Shown piece by piece: positions 1 through 4,507 of a DNA stretch of 8,289 bases. The stretch's first letter is position 1. Every line of letters begins with the position of its first letter. Position numbers and translations under genes: made by a program. Below the pieces are notes generated by a model that worked only from the letters and a program-made list of their open reading frames with translations, had not been told where the DNA came from and made no database searches. This DNA is from an uncultured Lachnospiraceae bacterium (GTDB lineage: Bacteria; Bacillota; Clostridia; Lachnospirales; Lachnospiraceae). The DNA lies in the NCBI GenBank assembly GCA_900539175.1, contig UQAW01000118.1, forward strand, positions 1 through 8,289, in the 5' to 3' direction.

Positions 1-1
1 G

Positions 2-30
2 TTTACAAAAAGGTAGAAAGATGTTATAAT
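2..30 (+). promoter_or_regulatory. Promoter of the tRNA operon
   Basis: A -35 element TTTACA (2-7) is separated by exactly 17 bases from a perfect -10 element TATAAT (25-30). The -10 is preceded by TGT (22-24), which makes it an extended -10. Transcription should start near base 37, about 38 bases before the first tRNA. This is a sigma-A-type promoter, and its strength suits stable RNA genes. Confidence 0.85.
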
Positions 31-44
31 CTGTGTGTGGTTTT

Positions 45-60
45 GAAGGTATATACCTTC
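45..60. repeat. Perfect 16-base palindrome in the tRNA leader
   Basis: Bases 45-60 read the same on both strands (GAAGGT-ATAT-ACCTTC). As RNA this would form a 6-bp hairpin with a 4-base loop just before tRNA-Asp. It lies between the transcription start and the first tRNA, so it may be a processing or leader hairpin, or a protein-binding site. The palindrome is seen directly; any function is inference. Confidence 0.5.
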
Positions 61-74
61 TACATTAGATAAAT

Positions 75-148
75 GGCCCAGTGGCTCAGTTGGTTAGAGC
101 GTCGCCCTGTCACGGCGAAGGTCGTCGGTTCGAGTCCGATCTGGGTCG
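75..148 (+). tRNA. tRNA-Asp (anticodon GUC)
   Basis: The cloverleaf is complete. The acceptor stem is GGCCCAG (75-81) with CTGGGTC (141-147), including one G-U pair, and the discriminator is G148. The anticodon stem TCGCC/GGCGA encloses the loop CTGTCAC (107-113) with anticodon GTC at 109-111. The T arm is GTCGG-TTCGAGT-CCGAT. CCA is not encoded, so the 3' end must be added by nucleotidyltransferase. It is the first of three tightly packed tRNAs; the gap to tRNA-Val is only four bases. Confidence 0.97.
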
Positions 149-152
149 TCAT

Positions 153-225
153 GGAATCTTAGCTCAGCTGGGAGAGCATCTGCCTTACAAGCAGAGGGTC
201 ACAGGTTCGAGCCCTGTAGGTTCCA
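153..225 (+). tRNA. tRNA-Val (anticodon UAC)
   Basis: The acceptor stem is GGAATCT (153-159) paired with AGGTTCC (218-224), and the discriminator is A225. The anticodon stem TCTGC/GCAGA encloses CTTACAA (184-190) with anticodon TAC at 186-188, which decodes valine. The T arm is ACAGG-TTCGAGC-CCTGT. No CCA is encoded. It sits four bases after tRNA-Asp and three bases before tRNA-Leu in one transcription unit. Confidence 0.97.
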
Positions 226-228
226 TAT

Positions 229-314
229 GCCGCAGTGGCGGAACTGGCAGACGCCCGGGACTTAAAATCCCGTGGGTAGTGATACCCGTACCGGTTCGAT
301 TCCGGTCTGCGGCA
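229..314 (+). tRNA. tRNA-Leu (anticodon UAA)
   Basis: This is an 86-base class II tRNA. The acceptor stem is GCCGCAG (229-235) with CTGCGGC (307-313), and the discriminator is A314. The anticodon stem CGGGA/TCCCG surrounds loop CTTAAAA (261-267) with anticodon TAA at 263-265. The long variable arm (stem GGGTA 274-278 with TACCC 283-287) is diagnostic of the Leu/Ser/Tyr class, and the anticodon decides leucine. The T arm is ACCGG-TTCGATT-CCGGT. CCA is not encoded. It is the last tRNA of the operon. Confidence 0.97.
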
Positions 315-320
315 CTTGAG

Positions 321-357
321 AAATGGCTTAAATTTTCAAGGTTTGAGCCATTTTTTT
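321..357 (+). terminator. Intrinsic terminator of the tRNA operon
   Basis: A 12-bp stem (321-332 paired with 342-353, one G-U pair) with a 9-base loop is followed by an uninterrupted T run ending at 357. It starts six bases after the end of tRNA-Leu, so it closes the tRNA unit cleanly. Confidence 0.92.
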
Positions 358-654
358 GTTGCCTAAAATTGGGGGGAAGTCACTTGTTTTATTCAATATC
401 CCTCCTGTTTTACGGATGGAAAATTTGTCATAATCGCGTTTGCTGAAATCAAAGTGGGTATAATAAAAGAAATAAACGAATTAGAATATAGTGAGAACTG
501 AGATCTTGGAGAAGCAGAGATTTAACAAAAAAGGCTGGACACCTTTTAATGATAAAATCGCTGATTGGCAGGCTAAATAAGGAATTAACGCATCCGGCTG
601 TCCATGAGAAAGAATGATTGTGTAGAATGGTTTTTATAATATTGCTGCATTTTA
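358..654. other. Gap without an intact gene; possible coding remnant
   Basis: No intact gene is visible. A short stretch reading GTG at 491 to TAA at 578-580 gives 29 residues that look protein-like (containing FNKKGWTPFND) but has no clear ribosome binding site. An adjacent frame (about 441-500) reads IKEINELEYSEN before a stop. Together these could be a decayed gene, but no family was recognised. TATAAT hexamers occur at 459-464 and 635-640; neither has a convincing -35 at 16-18 bases, so the promoter of the next gene is not settled. Confidence 0.35.
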
Positions 655-670
655 AAGGAGTATTGGGCTA

Positions 671-1375
671 ATGAGAAAACGAGGATATGTTCCAGAAGAT
701 GAAAAACAGTTTACTGGCACACAATTAGAATTACTAATAAAGGCGGCAAGAGAGGTGCAGTTTCTTTTAGATAGGGGATATGAAATAAAACCTACGACAA
801 CATTTATTGGTAATCATTACATGTTCTCAGAACGCCAACGTTTGGCCTTAGCAAGAATGGTATCACCCATGGAAAGGATTACAGAGCGCAAAAGTAAAGA
901 ATTATTACAGAAAGAGGAAAAAAAGCTTCCTAAAACAGTACATATTGATGGTTTCAATACGATTATTACTTTAGAGGTTGCATTGTCAGGTTCACCTGTT
1001 TTATATTGTGGAGATGGGACTATACGCGACTTAGCCGGACTGCGTGGGACATATCGTATCATTGATCAAACAAAAGAGGCAATCATGCGAATATTGCAAC
1101 AGTTGGATGTGTTAAAAATAGAGAATGCTTGCTTCTATTTAGATGCTCCAGTATCAAATTCAGGTAGATTATCCAGTTTGATTATGGAATGCGCCGACAA
1201 GTATAATGTTTCTGTAAAAACTCAGGTAATTAATGATGTAGACCGGGTATTGGAACAGTTAGCAGGTGTTATCAGTGGAGACGCTATTATTTTGAATAAC
1301 TGTGTCAGTTGGTTAAATATAATGCCATTAATTATAGAACAAATGGAATCAGTGTGGATGATTCAATTGCAATAA
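671..1375 (+). CDS. DUF434-type uncharacterised protein, possible PIN/NYN-like nuclease fold
   Basis: The 234-residue cytoplasmic protein has no signal peptide or membrane segment. The start is set by AAAGGAG (654-660) ten bases before ATG. Residues about 10-65 carry the DUF434 pattern, including the conserved-looking stretch SERQRLALARM (53-63). The C-terminal half (about 88-230) matches the companion domain (DUF5616 from memory), with IDGFN at 92-96, T100-E102, GDGTIRD at 114-120, LDAPVSNSG at 157-165 and D204. The DGxN motif plus spaced acidic residues resembles PIN/NYN ribonucleases, but that is inference; no activity has been assigned as far as I know. The gene is visibly more AT-rich than the regulator-transporter genes (many TTA and AGA codons). 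It stands alone between two degraded stretches downstream of a tRNA cluster, which could indicate separate acquisition. The family call is from recalled motifs only. Confidence 0.75.
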   Translation: MRKRGYVPEDEKQFTGTQLELLIKAAREVQFLLDRGYEIKPTTTFIGNHYMFSERQRLALARMVSPMERITERKSKELLQKEEKKLPKTVHIDGFNTIITLEVALSGSPVLYCGDGTIRDLAGLRGTYRIIDQTKEAIMRILQQLDVLKIENACFYLDAPVSNSGRLSSLIMECADKYNVSVKTQVINDVDRVLEQLAGVISGDAIILNNCVSWLNIMPLIIEQMESVWMIQLQ

Positions 1376-1431
1376 AACGAATATGAACTGTTTTTAGTTT
1401 TGCATATAATTTATAAGCATGGAGAAAGTCT

Positions 1432-1524
1432 ATGGCAGTAATTGCCTGTGTAGATGAAAGAAAAGGAATGATGTTTAATCAACGCCTCCAGAGCGGGATA
1501 CTGCGTATACCAATGTGGACTTAG
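1432..1524 (+). pseudogene. N-terminal fragment of a small clostridial conserved protein
   Basis: GGAG at 1421-1424 sits seven bases before ATG 1432. The reading frame gives 30 residues beginning MAVIACVDERKGMMFNQR, then stops at TAG 1522-1524. This start resembles a small conserved protein common in Clostridia, which typically begins with M-x-x-I-x-C-V-D-D-x-x-G-M-x-F-N-x-R-R-Q-S and runs well over 100 residues. It is sometimes labelled ribonuclease Z without evidence. Here the match ends after Q-S, and the rest of the expected protein is absent in this frame. I therefore call it a truncated remnant. It could still be expressed as a short peptide. The family recognition is from memory. Confidence 0.5.
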
Positions 1525-1731
1525 AGACCATGCCGACGGAAAATACTTGTATAACCGTTGGCATTTAAGTGGCTATCAGCTCACTGTTGAAAATGCGAAT
1601 GAGAAGGAGAGAACCTGGTTGCTTCTGGGGGACATATGGAAGCGGAATCCGTGGAAGATGCGTCAACAGAGAAAGAAGATATTATGAATACCTATGAATT
1701 TACACTGGGAAAGAACATTGAGTCTTTCTGA
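1525..1731 (+). pseudogene. Probable decayed coding sequence in shifting frames
   Basis: No intact gene is present, but protein-like stretches appear in different frames. One (from about 1488) reads PERDTAYTNVDLETMPTEN and ends at TAA 1566-1568. A second (from 1535) reads DGKYLYNRWHLSGYQL and continues through ERTWLLLGDIWK. A third starts at ATG 1636 and runs 31 acidic residues to TGA 1729-1731. Overlapping protein-like stretches in successive frames are what a gene with several indels would leave. I do not recognise the parent family. Chance open frames are the alternative. Confidence 0.35.
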
Positions 1732-1746
1732 TGATTATGGTATACT
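1718..1746 (+). promoter_or_regulatory. Promoter of the response regulator-kinase operon
   Basis: The -35 element TTGAGT (1718-1723) and -10 element TATACT (1741-1746) are separated by 17 bases, and TGG (1738-1740) immediately before the -10 makes it an extended -10. The predicted start near 1753 gives a leader of roughly 34 bases before ATG 1787. It lies downstream of the alternative ATG at 1694, so it also supports the later start for the regulator. No repeat matching the transporter operator was found here, so expression may be constitutive. Confidence 0.7.
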
Positions 1747-1786
1747 TGAGGCAGATAAAAAGGAGAAAGATAAGGCGGTAATTCCT

Positions 1787-2464
1787 ATGAACGAGACAAA
1801 GGTTTTGCTGGTTGAGGATGATTCGGCGATTGTAGAAAATCTGTCAGCAGTTTTAAAGACGGAAGGATTTCTGGTAAGTGCCGCAAGCGGCCAGTCCAGG
1901 GCGCTGGAGTTATTGGAAGAAGAGCGGTTTTCACTGGTTCTTCTGGATGTAACGTTGGCAGAGGGAAACGGATACAGCACTTGCACAGCAATTAAGGCAA
2001 AACATGACCTCCCGGTTATTTTTCTGACAGCACTGGGAGATGAGTTCTCGGTTGTGACCGGGCTGGATATGGGAGCGGATGACTATATCAGTAAGCCGTT
2101 TCGCCCAAGGGAACTGGTATCAAGGATGCGGTCGGTGCTGCGAAGGGCAGGGTGCGCAAACCATATGACAAAGGTCGGAGATCTGAACGTAGATCTGGTG
2201 AAGGGCGTGGTGACGCGGAAGGGAGAGGAAATTTTTCTGTCTGCGTTGGAATATCGGCTGCTGCTTGTGTTTTTGAATCACAGGGGTACAGTCTTATCAC
2301 GGGGACAGCTTCTTGAGGAGATCTGGGACATCGCCGGAGAGTATGTCAATGACAATACATTGACCGTATATATAAAAAGACTTCGGGAAAAAATTGAAAA
2401 AGATGCACAGAATCCGGAAATTATAAAGACCGTGCGGGGCATGGGATATAGGATGGAGACATAA
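1787..2464 (+). CDS. OmpR-family response regulator, BceR-like
   Basis: The 225-residue DNA-binding response regulator is the usual size for this family. The receiver domain (about 3-120) has the acidic pocket E10-D11-D12, phospho-acceptor D54 in LVLLDVTLAE, switch T81 and invariant K103 (KP). A winged-helix output domain (about 131-225) ends with the typical TVRGMGYRM. The frame is open upstream to an ATG at 1694, but I chose ATG 1787: the receiver begins right after it, AAGGCGG (1772-1778) lies eight bases before it, and a good promoter lies between the two candidates. It is co-transcribed with the kinase four bases downstream. By context it should be phosphorylated by that kinase and activate the ABC transporter promoter at 3686-3738. 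The BceR-like label is inferred from the kinase type and the operator. Confidence 0.93.
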   Translation: MNETKVLLVEDDSAIVENLSAVLKTEGFLVSAASGQSRALELLEEERFSLVLLDVTLAEGNGYSTCTAIKAKHDLPVIFLTALGDEFSVVTGLDMGADDYISKPFRPRELVSRMRSVLRRAGCANHMTKVGDLNVDLVKGVVTRKGEEIFLSALEYRLLLVFLNHRGTVLSRGQLLEEIWDIAGEYVNDNTLTVYIKRLREKIEKDAQNPEIIKTVRGMGYRMET

Positions 2465-2468
2465 AGTT

Positions 2469-3476
2469 ATGTGGTTATTCCGAAACAGAGACTTTACGAA
2501 GCAGATGTTGTTATCCGTAGCTATATTGCTGCTTGGTACTATAATAGCTGTATATGTGGAAAAAGAGACCGCTTTGGCGGTCTTTTTATGCGGTAGCTTC
2601 TGGTGTATCCTACATTTTTTCCGGGAGTGGAAGCGATATCGGGATATGCGGAGTCTGTCTGAACAGATCGATGAGATATTGCATGAAGGGAAGACATTGG
2701 AACTGGAACATTTCCGGGGGGGGGATCTGGAAATTCTGAGAGATGAGATTCAAAAGATGACAGTCCGTCTTCAGGAGCAGACGGAACTTTTGAAGCAGGA
2801 GAAAACTTCTTTGGCGGATTCATTGGCGGATATCTCGCATCAGATCCGTACGCCGCTTACCACGCTCAATCTTCAGTTGGAGCGTTTGAAAAGTATGGAA
2901 CTTGATCCGGGGAACAGGCGGATGCTGGTTCGGGAAGCAAGAAAGATGTTGGATAAGATTGAGTGGCTTGTCACCGCATTACTGAAGATGTCCAAGCTGG
3001 ATGCGGGTGCGGTTACACTGAGGATGCAGAGGATTGAGTTAGCTCCCTTTTTGTGCGATGCGATGCGTCCGTTCGAGATTCCTATGGAGGTGCATGGAAA
3101 GACATATGAAATTCAAGGAGCGGGGCAGGTGGTATTTACCGGAGATTATGAATGGACGCTGGAGGCCGTCCAAAATGTATTGAAGAACGGGATAGAATAC
3201 ACACCGGACGGTGGTAAGCTGATGATTGTATGCGAAGAGAACCCGGTTTATACCGAGATAAAAATAACGGATTCCGGTCAGGGAATACCAGAAGAAGATA
3301 TTCCCCATTTGTTTGAACGGTTTTATCGTGGAAAGAATGCAGGGGCGCAAAGTTTTGGAATTGGTCTGGCGCTTTCGCGCATGATTTTGGCGAAAGAGAA
3401 TGCAGTGATCCGGGCACAGAATGCAAAATGCGGAGGCGGACAATTCCAGATTCGGTTTTATAAAACAGTTTTGTAG
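2469..3476 (+). CDS. Intramembrane-sensing histidine kinase, BceS-like
   Basis: At 335 residues it is almost the length of BceS. Two hydrophobic helices (about 13-30 and 34-51) are joined by only a few residues (VEKET), so there is essentially no extracellular sensor. Kinases of this type take their signal from a partner ABC transporter. A short coiled linker follows, then the H box ADISHQIRTPLT with phospho-accepting H124. The ATPase domain has an N box (NVLKNGIEYTPDGG), G1 (DSGQGIP), F box (LFERFYRG) and G2 (FGIGLALS). All catalytic motifs are intact. It follows the regulator by four bases, using GGAG at 2455-2458. Two oddities lie within the gene: a terminator-shaped hairpin at 2561-2587 and a run of nine G at 2716-2724, both upstream of the H box. 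Confidence 0.93.
   Translation: MWLFRNRDFTKQMLLSVAILLLGTIIAVYVEKETALAVFLCGSFWCILHFFREWKRYRDMRSLSEQIDEILHEGKTLELEHFRGGDLEILRDEIQKMTVRLQEQTELLKQEKTSLADSLADISHQIRTPLTTLNLQLERLKSMELDPGNRRMLVREARKMLDKIEWLVTALLKMSKLDAGAVTLRMQRIELAPFLCDAMRPFEIPMEVHGKTYEIQGAGQVVFTGDYEWTLEAVQNVLKNGIEYTPDGGKLMIVCEENPVYTEIKITDSGQGIPEEDIPHLFERFYRGKNAGAQSFGIGLALSRMILAKENAVIRAQNAKCGGGQFQIRFYKTVL
2561..2587. terminator. Terminator-like hairpin inside the kinase gene
   Basis: AGACCGC (2566-2572) pairs perfectly with GCGGTCT (2577-2583) across the loop TTTG, and T residues continue to 2587. AAAAG (2561-2565) can extend the stem into the T run. This has the form of a rho-independent terminator about 100 bases into the kinase coding sequence. 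The A run on the other side makes it terminator-like on the minus strand as well. Translating ribosomes would normally cover it. Whether it terminates is unknown. Confidence 0.5.
2716..2724 (+). repeat. Run of nine G residues in the kinase gene
   Basis: Nine consecutive G residues encode the end of R83, then G84, G85 and the first base of D86. The run lies in the linker between the membrane helices and the H box. Slippage by one base would shift the frame before H124 and abolish kinase activity. Long G runs are rare in this window and are classic slippage sites, but variation cannot be seen from one sequence. Confidence 0.9.
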
Positions 3477-3685
3477 GTGTTTCTGTATAAGAGAACTCAT
3501 CAGAAACAGTATTTCATTGGGAATTCTTGTAATTACCTGTATCGTTTAAACTTTCTGTACAGTCCTGGATGGGATAAGTAAAGGTGTATAGGAAAGGAAT
3601 ACAGGTATTTCGCAGGAATTCCTTTTTCTTTCAGGAAATTGGGAGAGAAACGCTTCAGGCGGGAGAGGCAGTAGTTCTTCCAAAG
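3477..3685. other. Gap after the kinase gene; no intact gene, weak hairpin
   Basis: No intact gene is visible. One frame (3484 to the TGA at 3751-3753) reads as plausible protein with a hydrophobic stretch (ISLGILVITCIV) but is interrupted by TAA at 3547-3549 and TAG at 3589-3591, so any gene is decayed. A possible weak terminator for the kinase is the 8-bp stem AAAGGAAT (3593-3600) with ATTCCTTT (3618-3625). Its loop is 17 bases and most of the T run is inside the stem, so I do not call it firmly. Confidence 0.35.
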
Positions 3686-3721
3686 TGACAGAATTGTTAT
3701 GGAAAAGTCACGGCAGTGTCA
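3686..3721 (+). promoter_or_regulatory. Tandem BceR-like operators upstream of the ABC transporter
   Basis: The first inverted repeat is TGACA-GAAT-TGTTA (3686-3699), which fits the BceR-type pattern TNACA-N4-TGTNA at every fixed position. The second is TCACG-GCAG-TGTCA (3708-3721), with one mismatch. Their centres are 22 bp apart, about two helical turns, so two regulator dimers would bind the same DNA face. The second site overlaps where the -35 element would be, and no good -35 is present, as expected for an activated promoter. The binding consensus is recalled from Bce systems. Binding by the regulator encoded at 1787-2464 is inferred. Confidence 0.65.
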
Positions 3722-3732
3722 TTCGGGTGCGT

Positions 3733-3738
3733 TATACT
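3733..3738 (+). promoter_or_regulatory. -10 element of the ABC transporter promoter
   Basis: TATACT at 3733-3738 lies 11 bases after the second operator. At 17-base spacing the -35 position (3710-3715) reads ACGGCA, far from TTGACA, so the promoter should be weak without an activator. Predicted start is near 3745, leaving a leader of about 82 bases before the ATPase gene. Confidence 0.55.
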
Positions 3739-3771
3739 GAATCACAGGAATGAATTTACAAATACGCTCTA

Positions 3772-3797
3772 AGGCTATCGGTTCCCAGGAACCGCCT
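3772..3797 (+). other. Leader hairpin before the ABC ATPase gene
   Basis: CGGTTCC (3779-3785) and GGAACCG (3788-3794) are perfect inverted repeats. An alternative fold adds AGGC (3772-3775) pairing with GCCT (3794-3797) around GGTTC/GAACC. It ends 18 bases before the ribosome binding site and has no T run, so it is not a terminator. A role in mRNA stability or translation is possible but unproven. Confidence 0.5.
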
Positions 3798-3826
3798 AAT
3801 TGAGGTTAAAATCGAAGGAGGTCAAC

Positions 3827-4507
3827 ATGGAGATATTAAAGGTAGAAAACCTTTGCAAAGTTTATGGAGAAGGAGAAAATGCAGTGCATGCGCTGGATAA
3901 CGTTTCATTTAGTGTTGAGCGGGGAGAATTTGTGGCAATCGTCGGTTCTTCCGGTTCAGGAAAATCCACACTTTTGCATTTGATCGGCGGTGTGGATTTT
4001 CCAACTTCCGGAAAAGTGACTGTAGGGGATATCAATGTTTACGCGCAGAAGGAGGAAGAGCTTGCAGTATTCCGCAGACGTCAGGTGGGGCTGATTTATC
4101 AGTTTTATAATCTGATTCCGGTGTTGAATGTGCGTGAGAATATGACGCTTCCGGTGCTGATGGATGGGCGGAAGGTCAATGAAAAACGGCTGGAAGAGCT
4201 TCTGGAGCTTCTGAAATTGAAAAAACGTGAGAAGCACCTTCCCAATCAGCTTTCCGGAGGACAGCAGCAGAGAGTATCCATTGGGAGAGCGTTGTTAAAT
4301 GCACCGGCTCTGCTTCTTGCGGATGAGCCAACCGGTAATCTGGACACGGAGAACAGCAAAGAAATCATGGAGCTTCTTCGGTATTCCAACACTACGTATC
4401 GCCAGACCGTGATCGTCATCACACACGATGAGAATATTGCGCTGCAGGCAGACCGGATGATTGCCCTGGAAGATGGGAAGATTGTGAAGGATGAGGTGAT
4501 TCGGTGA
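3827..4507 (+). CDS. ABC transporter ATP-binding protein, MacB/BceA type
   Basis: The 226-residue nucleotide-binding subunit powers the FtsX-type permease encoded next. The Walker A motif GSSGSGKST spans 40-48, the Q loop Q92 lies in LIYQFYNL, the signature LSGGQ is at 142-146, Walker B LLLADE at 162-167 has catalytic E167, followed by PTGNLD, and H200 is the switch histidine (VITHD). All ATPase residues are present. The frame extends upstream to a TTG at 3800, but I chose ATG 3827 because AAGGAGGT (3815-3822) lies four bases before it and homologues begin with a similar short lead. The stop TGA at 4505-4507 shares one base with the permease ATG, indicating translational coupling. Expression is probably controlled by the operators at 3686-3721. 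Confidence 0.95.
   Translation: MEILKVENLCKVYGEGENAVHALDNVSFSVERGEFVAIVGSSGSGKSTLLHLIGGVDFPTSGKVTVGDINVYAQKEEELAVFRRRQVGLIYQFYNLIPVLNVRENMTLPVLMDGRKVNEKRLEELLELLKLKKREKHLPNQLSGGQQQRVSIGRALLNAPALLLADEPTGNLDTENSKEIMELLRYSNTTYRQTVIVITHDENIALQADRMIALEDGKIVKDEVIR

Noticed and set aside
81..446. A 121-residue open frame on the plus strand
   Set aside because: It runs through all three tRNA genes and their terminator and has no ribosome binding site; it is a by-product of tRNA sequence.
529..547. Hairpin AAAAGG/CCTTTT that could be a minus-strand terminator
   Set aside because: Only six mostly A-T/G-C pairs around a seven-base loop, and no minus-strand gene lies upstream of it.
1694..1786. Upstream in-frame ATG extending the response regulator by 31 residues
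   Set aside because: The extension is not receiver-like, the promoter at 1718-1746 lies after it, and ATG 1787 has a better-placed ribosome binding site and gives the usual family length.
2540..2545. TATAAT inside the kinase gene
   Set aside because: No -35 element at 16-18 bases and no extended -10; it is probably chance in codons for the first membrane helix region.
3039..3500. Long minus-strand open frames opposite the kinase, permease and hydrolase genes
   Set aside because: They mirror real coding sequences on the plus strand, show no family motifs and have no convincing start signals.
3800..3826. TTG start adding nine residues to the ABC ATPase
   Set aside because: The added residues are encoded by the ribosome binding site region; ATG 3827 follows AAGGAGGT at proper spacing.
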